Part shown: in pieces, positions 9,538 through 15,809 of the stretch
Numbering within the stretch: position 1 is the stretch's first letter
How the letters are laid out: each line of letters opens with the position of its first letter
Notes under the pieces: model-generated
Seen by the model: the letters and a program-made list of their open reading frames with translations, nothing else
Told to the model about the DNA's origin: nothing
Databases searched by the model: none
Made by a program: the position numbers and the translations under genes
Assembly: GCA_001920085.1 (NCBI GenBank)
Contig: MNJC01000100.1
Coordinates: forward strand, 1 to 19,918
DNA from: Actinobacteria bacterium 13_1_20CM_4_69_9
GTDB taxonomy: Bacteria; Actinomycetota; Thermoleophilia; Gaiellales; Gaiellaceae
DNA: 19,918 bases
Direction: 5' to 3'

Positions 9538-9543
9538 AGGGTA
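9538..9543 (-). promoter_or_regulatory. -10 box of tilS (leaderless type)
   Basis: TACCCT on the minus strand with a six-base spacer to the tilS GTG. Transcription would start at or next to the start codon. No Shine-Dalgarno sequence can fit between them. Confidence 0.5.
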
Positions 9544-9598
9544 GACGCGCGTCTGCCGGAACGGCCGATGGGAAAACCATGACGACGTTCTTCCACGC

Positions 9599-9724
9599 GT
9601 GGCGCCGCAACCAGCTGCCCTGAACGAGCTCTGGGATCTGCTGGGCGAGCATCCCCCGCTGCGCGAGCGCTTCGCGCGCCTCCGCATCGTCGCGGACGCG
9701 CTCGACTTTCTGAAGCGGTCCTAG
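9599..9724 (+). CDS. Possible 41-residue protein or gene remnant
   Basis: GTG-started frame encoding a helical, charged peptide (LNELWDLLGEHPPLRERF, then a hydrophobic IVADALDFLKRS end). Codons are G/C-ending as in real genes here. Its TAG shares the CTAG at 9721-9724 with the stop of the convergent gene, as two clear gene pairs in this window also do. No Shine-Dalgarno or good -10 box was found, and the frame opens just after an in-frame stop at 9542. It could be a small gene or the tail of a decayed larger gene. No homologue recognised. Confidence 0.35.
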   Translation: MAPQPAALNELWDLLGEHPPLRERFARLRIVADALDFLKRS

Positions 9725-10191
9725 AGGAGCGGGCTCACGTCGCAGCCGCGCTTCAGCAAGCCCGGCTGCGCATCCGAGAGCACGTCGTGCGCGAAGTTCG
9801 CGAGGCCGTACGCACGGTAGATGTACTGCCCTGGGTTCTTGTGATGCGCGTCGGCGCGAATGGCGCGCCCGTACTCCACGAACATCGCCCGCATGATCGC
9901 TCGGGTCTTCGACAGCGAAGGGTCGCTCGGGTCCGTGTTCACGAGGCCGAGGATCGCCGACTGGGTCTGGTCGATCACCTCGGCGGGCTTGGCGTCGCCG
10001 TGGAGGTAATCCTCGGAGAGCGAGCCGAGCGCCGCCATGTTCAGCTGGGCGACGCTCATGAACTGGCGGTCGGTCGCCGAGCACGTGTGCGAGACGGCAG
10101 CCCGTCCGTTTCCGCCGAGCAGGAGGACCAGCGAGCCCGTGGCGAAGATCGCCACGGCGAATCCCGCAGCCGCAGTAAAGCGGGGCTTCAC
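9721..10191 (-). CDS. Secreted protein of unknown function
   Basis: A 156-residue protein with a clear N-terminal signal segment (basic MKPRFT, hydrophobic 8-27, then a small-residue stretch suited to cleavage near AAVSH). The mature part is helical and has only two cysteines, C37 near its start and C150 near its end, which could form a disulfide joining the termini. Other visible blocks are MSVAQLNMAALGSLSEDYL and YIYRAYGLANFAHDVL. GTG start at 10191 with an AAGACT -10-like box six bases upstream. I recognise no family. It is alone between a convergent tiny ORF and an acetyltransferase. Confidence 0.75.
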   Translation of the reverse strand: MKPRFTAAAGFAVAIFATGSLVLLLGGNGRAAVSHTCSATDRQFMSVAQLNMAALGSLSEDYLHGDAKPAEVIDQTQSAILGLVNTDPSDPSLSKTRAIMRAMFVEYGRAIRADAHHKNPGQYIYRAYGLANFAHDVLSDAQPGLLKRGCDVSPLL

Positions 10192-10206
10192 GCTCCCAGT
10201 CTTCGG

Positions 10207-10246
10207 CGAGCCCCGGGGGGCCGCTCCATCACCCTTTCGGGGACTG
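10207..10246. repeat. Palindromic spacer between the GNAT and secreted-protein genes
   Basis: The short spacer holds CCCCGGGG (10212-10219 region) flanked by GAGC/GCTC, and a GACTGAGTC palindrome near 10241-10249. Possible weak hairpins; no T-run is present. Confidence 0.25.
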
Positions 10247-10248
10247 AG

Positions 10249-11028
10249 TCAGAAGATCAGGCTGCGATACGAGCCGTGGCGGCGCATGCCGATGCCCTCG
10301 TAGACGCGGATCGCAGCGGCGTTCTCGGGCCTGACGAACAAGCAGACGGTCGGGACCGCCCCGAGCAACAGGCGGCAGAGATCGCGCATCCCGCGCTTCG
10401 CGTAGCCGCGGTTCCGCTCCGACGGGTCGACCCACACCTGCTGCACCTGCACGGCCGACGGCGTCCAAGCCGACGCCTCGGCCTTGAAGCGGATCGCACC
10501 GTCCTCCACCCAGAGCCACGATCTTCCCTCGTCGATCTGCGAGCGCGTGCGCCAGCGAAACCCTTCCGGATCGCGTGCCAGCGGATCGACGCCGATCTCT
10601 TCCTCGTGCGCGGCCGCGCACGCCGGCAGCAGGAGCTCGAAGTCGCGCTCCGCGGCGGCGCGCAGCCCCGTGTCGCCCGGCTCCGGCGGATCCGAGATCG
10701 CGTACACCGGCTGGCCCGGCCGATCGTCGCGCGGCGCCGGCATCAGCCGCGCCATGTCGTCCCACAGGTCCGTGACCGCGCGCTCGTCGCCGATGATCAT
10801 GCGGGCGCGACCACGCGCGGCGACGTCGGCAAAGCGCCCGCAGTCGGTGCCCGACGGAACGACGTTTGCGCCGACGTGGCACAGCGCGGTGAGCGACCCG
10901 TTGTCGCCGAACGCCGTGAACCGACCGAGCCGCCGGCGCGCGACGTCCTCCAGGAAGACGCGCTCGACCGCGTCTTCCGCGCAGAACTCGAGGATCTGCG
11001 CGAGTGCCGGCTCGAAGGGCTTGCTCAC
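10249..11028 (-). CDS. GNAT acetyltransferase with DUF4081-type N-terminal domain
   Basis: A 259-residue protein. The first half (about 1-125) resembles the DUF4081 domain found before GNAT domains in actinobacteria; the second half is a GNAT fold. The acetyl-CoA loop is RNRGYA (205-210) after the beta-strand VQQVWVDP, and the C-terminal signature includes N236 and Y243 (ENAAAIRVYEGIGM). The acceptor is unknown. GTG start at 11028, divergent from deoD with only 35 bp between start codons. A CACGAT -10-like box lies seven bases before the GTG. The domain arrangement supports an actinobacterial origin. The family call is firm; the substrate is not. Confidence 0.88.
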   Translation of the reverse strand: MSKPFEPALAQILEFCAEDAVERVFLEDVARRRLGRFTAFGDNGSLTALCHVGANVVPSGTDCGRFADVAARGRARMIIGDERAVTDLWDDMARLMPAPRDDRPGQPVYAISDPPEPGDTGLRAAAERDFELLLPACAAAHEEEIGVDPLARDPEGFRWRTRSQIDEGRSWLWVEDGAIRFKAEASAWTPSAVQVQQVWVDPSERNRGYAKRGMRDLCRLLLGAVPTVCLFVRPENAAAIRVYEGIGMRRHGSYRSLIF

Positions 11029-11035
11029 GGACCGA

Positions 11036-11041
11036 ATCGTG
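11036..11041 (-). promoter_or_regulatory. Candidate -10 box of the GNAT gene
   Basis: CACGAT on the minus strand, seven bases before the GTG. It matches A2, A5 and T6 of the -10 consensus. The same hexamer at nearly the same distance (six bases) precedes the coiled-coil gene at 12971. Confidence 0.3.
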
Positions 11042-11049
11042 TCACGGGT

Positions 11050-11055
11050 TAGGGT
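11050..11055 (+). promoter_or_regulatory. -10 box of the deoD operon (leaderless type)
   Basis: TAGGGT with an eight-base spacer to the ATG at 11064. The start-to-start gap to the divergent GNAT gene is 35 bp, so both promoters must be compact or reach into the neighbouring gene. Confidence 0.45.
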
Positions 11056-11063
11056 TGCCCTTC

Positions 11064-11777
11064 ATGCCGATTCACATTCGAGCCGAGCCGGGGCAGTACG
11101 CGGAGGCGTGCCTCCTCCCCGGTGATCCGCTTCGCGCGAAGTACATCGCCGAGACGTACTTCGACGACGTCGAGCAACGAAACTCGGAGCGCGGTTTGCT
11201 GGGGTACACGGGTACATACGAGGGCAAGCCGGTCTCGGTTCAGGGAACGGGCATGGGCTGCCCGGGTGCGACGATCGTCTTCGAGGAGCTGATCCAGCTC
11301 GGCGTCAAGAAGCTGTTGCGTGTCGGGACCTGCGGCGGACTGCAGTCTCACCACGAGCTCGGCGACCTGATCGTGGCCCTCTCCGCAGTAGCCGACGACC
11401 GCACGGCCGACCACCTCGTCGGCGGCGAGCCGCACTGTCCGACGGCGAACTGGGAGCTCATCCACGGGGCGGTCCACGCGGCGAAGGAGGCCGGCCAGCC
11501 GATGCACGTCGGGCCGATCGTCTCCAGCGACGTCTTCTACAACCCGGACGAAGGCCAGTACGAGCGGTGGTCGAAACGCGGCGTGCTCGCTGTCGAGATG
11601 GAGGCGTCGGCGCTCTTCACCGTCGGCGCGCTACGCGGCGTCCAGGCGGGCTGCCTGCTGACCGTCAGCGACATCGTGGTCGAGGGCGAGTTCAAGCGCA
11701 TCACCGACGAGGAGCTCCGTGCGTCCGTCGACCGCATGACGCGCGTCGCGCTCGCGACCGTCACCTCCGAGCATTAA
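11064..11777 (+). CDS. deoD: Purine nucleoside phosphorylase, DeoD type
   Basis: A 237-residue cytoplasmic enzyme of the hexameric (low-molecular-mass) PNP family that phosphorolyses purine (deoxy)nucleosides to base and (deoxy)ribose-1-phosphate. Conserved features match E. coli PNP numbering closely: H4, G20 and R24 in LLPGDPLRAKYIAE, the glycine-rich GTGMGCPGATI, RVGTCGG (86-92), VEMEA with E178 and E180 for the ribose, and catalytic D203 in VSD. The ATG at 11064 gives the family N-terminus; a TTG-type start at 11004 would add 20 unrelated residues. With hpt in the same window it fits purine salvage, though the two genes are not in one operon. Its TAA overlaps the ATT start of the lipid kinase. 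Confidence 0.95.
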   Translation: MPIHIRAEPGQYAEACLLPGDPLRAKYIAETYFDDVEQRNSERGLLGYTGTYEGKPVSVQGTGMGCPGATIVFEELIQLGVKKLLRVGTCGGLQSHHELGDLIVALSAVADDRTADHLVGGEPHCPTANWELIHGAVHAAKEAGQPMHVGPIVSSDVFYNPDEGQYERWSKRGVLAVEMEASALFTVGALRGVQAGCLLTVSDIVVEGEFKRITDEELRASVDRMTRVALATVTSEH

Positions 11778-12675
11778 GACGGTCTTTCTCGTCAACCCGG
11801 CGTCGGCCAACGGCTCGACGGGACGGCGCTGGCCGGAGATCGCGCGGGCGGCGGCTGCAGCCGGCCTCACGGGCGACGCGCTCGTCTCGCGGCGCCCCGG
11901 CGAGCTCACAGAGCTGACGCGCCGCGCGATCGAGGACGGCGCGACGCTGCTCGTCGTCGTCGGGGGCGACGGAACGGTTCACGAGGTCGTCAACGGCGCG
12001 GTCGGCGCCGGCGACATCGAGCTTGCCGTGCTGCCCCGCGGCACCGGCAAGGACTTCGTCCGCAGCCTCCGCATTCCGGCCAAGCTGCCGGCCGCACTGG
12101 AGGTCGCCCGTGACGGCAGGCCGCGCACCGTCGACGTCGGGCGTGCGCACTATCGCTCGTGGGAAGGCCCCGAGGCGAACGCGTACTTCGCGAACTTCGC
12201 CGGCGCGGGGATCAGCGGCGCGATCGCGCGCCGCGCGAACAGCTCGTCGAAGGCGCTCGGCGGACGGATCTCGTTCTTCGCGGCGACGCTCGCCGTGTTC
12301 GCCGCCTGGAAGAGCGCCGACATCACCGTCGAGATCGACGGCGACCGGCGGAGCGGCGACATGTTCGAAGTGCTCGTCATGAACGGGGACTACGCAGCCG
12401 GCGGCATGTGGGTGACGCCTGAAGCCCAACCTGACGACGGGAGGCTCGACACTCTCCTGATCGGGGACGTCACGAAGCTCGACTTCGTCCGCACCTTTCC
12501 GAAGATCTACCGCGGCAAGCACCTCTCGCACCCGAAGATCGACCTTCTCCACGGAGCCGCCGTCGCAGTCGACGCGGTGCCGGCGGTGCCGGTCGTGCTC
12601 GACGGCGAGCAGCCGGGAACGACGCCCGCCCGCTTCGAGCTCGTCCCGCAGGCGCTGCGCGTGCGCGTGCCCTAG
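11773..12675 (+). CDS. Diacylglycerol-kinase-family lipid kinase, probable ATT start
   Basis: A 300-residue DAGK catalytic-domain protein (YegS/DgkB type) that phosphorylates a lipid or sphingoid-like substrate at the membrane. The nucleotide-binding start FLVNPASANG (5-14), GGDGT (64-68) and LPRGTGKDF (87-95) are all present; the last is usually GTGND. A C-terminal VVLDGE block is also typical. The frame has an upstream stop at 11737, and no ATG, GTG or TTG precedes GGDGT. The first is the GTG at 12028, which would remove 85 residues including GGDGT. The ATT at 11773 sits exactly where family proteins begin and overlaps the deoD TAA (ATTAA), which suggests coupled translation. A sequencing error is the main alternative. 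Confidence 0.88.
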   Translation: MKTVFLVNPASANGSTGRRWPEIARAAAAAGLTGDALVSRRPGELTELTRRAIEDGATLLVVVGGDGTVHEVVNGAVGAGDIELAVLPRGTGKDFVRSLRIPAKLPAALEVARDGRPRTVDVGRAHYRSWEGPEANAYFANFAGAGISGAIARRANSSSKALGGRISFFAATLAVFAAWKSADITVEIDGDRRSGDMFEVLVMNGDYAAGGMWVTPEAQPDDGRLDTLLIGDVTKLDFVRTFPKIYRGKHLSHPKIDLLHGAAVAVDAVPAVPVVLDGEQPGTTPARFELVPQALRVRVP

Positions 12676-12971
12676 CCGGAGCCGGAGCCGGGGCTCTTGC
12701 GCGGCGTGGACGACGACGGCGACTTCCGCGTCGTGGAGGACGAGGTCTTGCCCTTGCCCTCGAGCTTGTCGAGCCGCCGCTCGATCGACACGACGCGCTT
12801 GTCGAGCTCCTCCAGTCCGCGCACACGCTTCTGCAGGTCGTCGAGCCGGTCCCGGGTTCCGGCCATCGCCGCGAGCACGCGGTCCCCGCCGGGCGCGCTG
12901 CCGATCCGCTGGATCGCTTCCTCGCCGAGATCGGCGAGGCGATCCACGATGCTTTGTCTGGGTCGAGCCAC
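12672..12971 (-). CDS. Small coiled-coil protein with Ser/Thr/Lys-rich tail
   Basis: A 99-residue cytoplasmic protein. Residues 1-35 are amphipathic helix (VDRLADLGEEAIQRI), about 38-72 form a heptad-like coiled coil (RLDDLQKRV, LEELDKRVV, ERRLDKLEG), and the rest is a low-complexity tail with two RKSP motifs ending GSGSG. No family recognised; the build is reminiscent of small scaffold or phasin-like proteins, but that is only shape. The GTG at 12971 is preferred to the longer frame up to 13064, whose extra 31 residues are charged low-complexity sequence antisense to the neighbour's signal peptide. Its TAG shares a CTAG with the lipid kinase stop. Confidence 0.65.
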   Translation of the reverse strand: MARPRQSIVDRLADLGEEAIQRIGSAPGGDRVLAAMAGTRDRLDDLQKRVRGLEELDKRVVSIERRLDKLEGKGKTSSSTTRKSPSSSTPRKSPGSGSG

Positions 12972-12976
12972 GGGCG

Positions 12977-12983
12977 TATCGTG
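12977..12983. promoter_or_regulatory. Bidirectional -10 heptamer TATCGTG
   Basis: On the plus strand TATCGT (12977-12982) lies ten bases before the TTG at 12993. On the minus strand CACGAT (12983-12978) lies six bases before the GTG at 12971. The two start codons are only 21 bp apart, so there is no room for separate promoters between them. Confidence 0.4.
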
Positions 12984-12992
12984 ACAGGTGTC

Positions 12993-14039
12993 TTGGGCCC
13001 GCGTCGTGGCTATGTCGTCGTCCTCGTCGCGCTGCTCGCGGCGACGGCCGCCTCGGTGGTCCACGCACGCCGCGCGCCGCTGACGCTGCGGGTGATGACG
13101 CGGAACCTCTACCTCGGCGCGAACCTCGACGCGATCGTCAAGGCGAAGTCGCTGCCGGAGGCGCTCAATGCAGTCGCGGCCGGCTGGGCTCAGGTTCAGG
13201 CGAACGACTTCCCGACGCGGGCGCGGGCGATCGCGCGTGAGATCGCCATCGCGAAGCCGGACTTCGTCGGCTTCCAGGAGGCGACGCTCTACCGGACACA
13301 GTCGCCGCCCGACTTCACGGCGACCCCTGCGACGACGGTTGCGCTCGACTACGTCGCGGAGCTGCGGAAAGCGCTCGCCGCACGCCGGCTCAAGTACCGC
13401 TTCGTCGCCGTCGCGCCCTGGACCGACGCCGAGCTGCCGGCCGGCAGTCCGGCGACGATGGACATCCGGCTGACCGTCCGCGACGCACTACTCGTCCGCG
13501 TCGACGAGAAGCTGCAGGTCAAACGGACGGTGAAGACCCAGTACGCGGCGACCACGCCGCTCTTCGGCGGCCTCGTGACCGCGAAACGGGGGTACATCTA
13601 TGCGGACGCGACGATGGCCGGCCGCAGGTTCCGCGTCGCCACGACGCATCTCGAGTCGTTCAGCGACACGGCACAGGTCGCACAGGGGCAGGAGCTCGGC
13701 GCGGTTCTGTCCGCGAGCAAGCTTCCCACCGTCCTGCTCGGTGATCTGAACTCGCGCGCCGACCGCAGCGGCACCCCGACGCACGCGAACCTGCTGGCGC
13801 TCGGCTTCAAGGACGCCTGGACAGAGGCGCATCCGAACGACGTCGGGCTCACGTGCTGCCACGGCGACGACCTCCGCGCCGTCGGAGGCCCGTTCTACAG
13901 CCGGATCGACTACGTCCTGCTGAAGAACGGTTTCCGTGCCGTCGCCGCCGGGATCGTCGGCCGGAGCCCGAGCGACCGCATCGGCGGCCTCTGGCCGTCC
14001 GACCACGCGGGCGTCTGGGCGCGCCTCAGGCTTCCCTAG
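12993..14039 (+). CDS. Secreted endonuclease/exonuclease/phosphatase-family protein
   Basis: A 348-residue protein with a signal peptide (about 1-25; basic GPRRG, hydrophobic core, VVHA cleavage region) followed by an EEP (DNase I-like) domain. Visible family motifs are MTRNLYLG (35-42), GFQE with metal-ligand E96, GDLNS, RIDYVLL and the terminal SDHAGVWARL, covering the metal- and phosphate-binding residues. These enzymes cut phosphodiesters or phosphomonoesters; targets include nucleic acids, inositol phosphates and sphingomyelin, and this sequence does not decide. The TTG at 12993 gives the cleanest signal peptide and has AGG five bases upstream. The GTG at 12981 overlaps the likely -10 box and TTG 12954 lies inside the divergent gene. 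The stop shares CTAG with the convergent L,D-transpeptidase. Confidence 0.9.
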   Translation: MGPRRGYVVVLVALLAATAASVVHARRAPLTLRVMTRNLYLGANLDAIVKAKSLPEALNAVAAGWAQVQANDFPTRARAIAREIAIAKPDFVGFQEATLYRTQSPPDFTATPATTVALDYVAELRKALAARRLKYRFVAVAPWTDAELPAGSPATMDIRLTVRDALLVRVDEKLQVKRTVKTQYAATTPLFGGLVTAKRGYIYADATMAGRRFRVATTHLESFSDTAQVAQGQELGAVLSASKLPTVLLGDLNSRADRSGTPTHANLLALGFKDAWTEAHPNDVGLTCCHGDDLRAVGGPFYSRIDYVLLKNGFRAVAAGIVGRSPSDRIGGLWPSDHAGVWARLRLP

Positions 14040-14788
14040 CGCCGGATCAGAACCGGCGTGCCGCCGACCGCCTGGGCGAAGACCCTGCGCAGCACGGGAT
14101 TCGGAAGGCGAATGCACCCGTTCGACACCGCCTTGCCGATCGACCACGGCTCGTTCGTCCCGTGGATCGCGATCGGCCCGCCCTGAGTCCAGCCCGTCAG
14201 CACGTTCGAGAAGGCGGAGATCCCGACGGCGCCGGGTCCGAACGGCCCGCTCGGATCGGTCGGGACCAGCCGCTGGTTGACGTAGAAGCTGCCGGTCGGC
14301 GTCGGTGTCGCGGCGGAGCCGACGGCCGCCGTCGCGGTCAGCATGCGGCGTCCGCCGCGGTAGAGGGTCACCTGCTTCTGCGAGAGGTCGACCACGATCC
14401 GCGTGTGCACCGGCTCGACCGTGACCTGGGCCGCAGGGACCCAGCCGGTGACGCCGTTCGGCCGCCGCGGGATCTGGACGAGGTAGGACACGTGCCGGCA
14501 ACTGCGGTCGACCCGGACGCCGCGGATCGAGAAGATCGTCGGCACCCCGTTCTGGTTGAGCCGTCCGAAACGCGCGAAGACCCGCGCGCCGGGGCGAGCG
14601 AAAACCGTCGCGCGCGACTTCACGATCCCCGCGTACGCGAGCTTCGGCGAGCCGAGATGGCGGAACGTGCCGGCCGTGCACGTGCGCTTCGGCGCGGCTG
14701 CCTGTCGTACGGGGTTGGCCGCGTGGTCGCCGCACCCGGCCGCGAGCAGGAGGAGAAGCGTGAAAGTGGTGAAGGTTTGGTGACGCAT
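14036..14788 (-). CDS. L,D-transpeptidase lipoprotein (YkuD domain)
   Basis: A 250-residue cell-wall enzyme that forms 3-3 cross-links in peptidoglycan, or anchors proteins to it, through an acyl-cysteine intermediate. The N-terminus is a lipoprotein signal with lipobox LAAGC (C19 to be lipidated). A middle region (about 40-135) resembles an SH3-like wall-binding part. The YkuD domain fills the C-terminal half, with HGTN (209-212) and the catalytic SNGCIRL around C225. The ATG at 14788 is chosen over the longer frame to 14851 because it directly precedes the signal sequence. It is convergent with the EEP gene and divergent from the 48-residue gene. The VanW-like protein further along may act on the same wall. 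Confidence 0.94.
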   Translation of the reverse strand: MRHQTFTTFTLLLLLAAGCGDHAANPVRQAAAPKRTCTAGTFRHLGSPKLAYAGIVKSRATVFARPGARVFARFGRLNQNGVPTIFSIRGVRVDRSCRHVSYLVQIPRRPNGVTGWVPAAQVTVEPVHTRIVVDLSQKQVTLYRGGRRMLTATAAVGSAATPTPTGSFYVNQRLVPTDPSGPFGPGAVGISAFSNVLTGWTQGGPIAIHGTNEPWSIGKAVSNGCIRLPNPVLRRVFAQAVGGTPVLIRR

Positions 14789-14823
14789 TGCCGACAACAA
14801 CTGAGGACGACCGAACGTCGTAT

Positions 14824-14829
14824 TACCCT
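14824..14829 (+). promoter_or_regulatory. Candidate -10 box of the 48-residue gene
   Basis: TACCCT, 11 bases before the ATG at 14841, fits the TANNNT pattern of this window. A CTGAGG at -35 (14801-14806) matches only half of the consensus. Confidence 0.3.
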
Positions 14830-14840
14830 GAGAAGACGGA

Positions 14841-14987
14841 ATGACCCTCAAACGTCACAGGCACAGCGCAGTCACGATTCATGCCATCCGGCAGCGCGCT
14901 GGGGTTCCGTATCACGTTGAGCGCAAGGTCTGCTCCAGCTGCCAGAGGCTGCTGGACGAGAAGACCCTCAGGCGCGCAGCAGCGTAA
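14841..14987 (+). CDS. 48-residue CxxC protein of unknown function
   Basis: A short ATG-to-TAA gene. The product is very basic at its N-terminus (MTLKRHRHS), followed by VTIHAIRQRAGVPYHVERK, a CSSC knuckle (31-34), RLLDEKTLRR and an Ala-Ala-Ala end. A single CxxC with nearby histidines could bind zinc, alone or as a dimer. A weak purine-rich stretch (GAAGACGGA) precedes the ATG. It occupies the otherwise empty 300 nt between the L,D-transpeptidase and the sirtuin. Zinc-knuckle microproteins of this kind often act in ribosome or nucleic-acid binding, but nothing here proves it. Confidence 0.6.
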   Translation: MTLKRHRHSAVTIHAIRQRAGVPYHVERKVCSSCQRLLDEKTLRRAAA

Positions 14988-15030
14988 GGGACCAAAGCGG
15001 CCGCGATCGACGTGGTCGGGCTGAGCGTCC

Positions 15031-15051
15031 GGCCGGGCAAGCCGCCCGGCC
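15031..15051. terminator. Hairpin downstream of the 48-residue gene
   Basis: Perfect 8-bp stem GGCCGGGC (15031-15038) / GCCCGGCC (15044-15051) with loop AAGCC, 44 nt after the TAA. The following CTCTTA is only weakly T-rich, so termination is plausible but not certain. Confidence 0.45.
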
Positions 15052-15058
15052 TCTTACG

Positions 15059-15089
15059 GCATCGCAAGCAACGCATCGCAAGCGATGCG
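15059..15089. repeat. Tandem 14-mer ending in a hairpin next to the sirtuin stop
   Basis: GCATCGCAAGC occurs at 15059-15069 and again at 15073-15083, a 14-nt period. The second copy forms CGCATCGC-AA-GCGATGCG (15072-15089), which touches the sirtuin stop codon (15090-15092) and may act as its 3'-end hairpin. Confidence 0.5.
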
Positions 15090-15791
15090 CTAGACGCGCA
15101 GCAGCGTAGAGAGCGTTTCCCCGGCGCCCGCGTCGACCTTCAGGTCGGCGCGACCGTCGTACCCCGTCGGCCCCCTGTTCACGATCGCGACCGCGCCGCC
15201 GGCTGACATCGTCTCCTCCGGCAGCCCGGCAACGGGATAGACCTCGAGTGCAGAGCCGACCACGAGCAGCAACCCGGCCTCGCGGGCGAGCTCCGTCGCC
15301 CGCTCCATCGCCTCCGCCGGCAGCAGCTCGCCGAACATCACGACGCCCGGCTTCATGATCTCCCCGCAGCGCGGGCAGCGCGGCATCGCCCGGTCCAGAG
15401 GCGTCTGCTCGCCACAGGCGAGACACCGCGCCGTCCGGATCGAGCCGTGCACCTCGATCACCTCGCGGGAGCCGGCGCGCTGATGAAGACCGTCGATGTT
15501 CTGGGTCACGACCGCGCGGACGAGACCGCGCCGTTCCAGCTCTGCCAGCGCCAGGTGCCCTGCGTTCGGCTCGGCCTTCGCGAGCGTGTCGAGCCGTAGC
15601 CCGTAGAACTCCCAGACCTTCACGGGATCGCGCCGAAACGCATCGATCGTCGCGTATTCCATCGGGTCGTACTGCGCCCAGATCCCCGTCGGCGAACGGA
15701 AGTCCGGGATCCCGCTCTCGGTCGAGATCCCGGCACCCGTGAGGACGACGCACGGCTGGCGCTCCCGGAGCAACGTGGAGAGCTCGTTCAC
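15090..15791 (-). CDS. cobB: Sirtuin NAD-dependent protein deacylase
   Basis: A 233-residue Sir2-family enzyme that removes acetyl or other acyl groups from protein lysines using NAD+, giving nicotinamide and O-acyl-ADP-ribose. Motifs: GAGISTESGIPDFRS (19-33) for NAD+, QNIDGLHQRAG (97-107), catalytic H115 in HGS, and the zinc ribbon C123/C126 with C139/C142. Length matches bacterial sirtuins. Although the frame is open far upstream, the sequence before the GTG at 15791 is antisense to the neighbouring thioesterase and lacks domain character. It is divergent from the thioesterase with 18 bp between start codons. The presence of a GNAT protein in the window is not evidence of pairing. Confidence 0.94.
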   Translation of the reverse strand: MNELSTLLRERQPCVVLTGAGISTESGIPDFRSPTGIWAQYDPMEYATIDAFRRDPVKVWEFYGLRLDTLAKAEPNAGHLALAELERRGLVRAVVTQNIDGLHQRAGSREVIEVHGSIRTARCLACGEQTPLDRAMPRCPRCGEIMKPGVVMFGELLPAEAMERATELAREAGLLLVVGSALEVYPVAGLPEETMSAGGAVAIVNRGPTGYDGRADLKVDAGAGETLSTLLRV

Positions 15792-15796
15792 CGCCG

Positions 15797-15803
15797 TAGA
15801 GTG
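15797..15803. promoter_or_regulatory. Bidirectional -10 heptamer TAGAGTG
   Basis: On the plus strand TAGAGT (15797-15802) is seven bases before the thioesterase ATG. On the minus strand CACTCT (15803-15798) is six bases before the sirtuin GTG. The layout CAC-N5-TANNGTG is the same as at 12969-12983. Confidence 0.45.
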
Positions 15804-15809
15804 CCCCTG

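Noticed and set aside
9787..11052. A 421-residue plus-strand frame across the secreted protein and GNAT genes
   Set aside because: It runs antisense through two better-supported genes and has no recognisable domain.
12954..12992. Earlier starts (TTG 12954, GTG 12981) for the EEP gene
   Set aside because: They fall inside the divergent gene or the likely -10 box; TTG 12993 gives a cleaner signal peptide.
10692..15791. The GNAT acetyltransferase and sirtuin as a reversible acetylation pair
   Set aside because: They are more than 4 kb apart, in different transcription units, and the GNAT has a DUF4081 domain not specific to protein acetylation.
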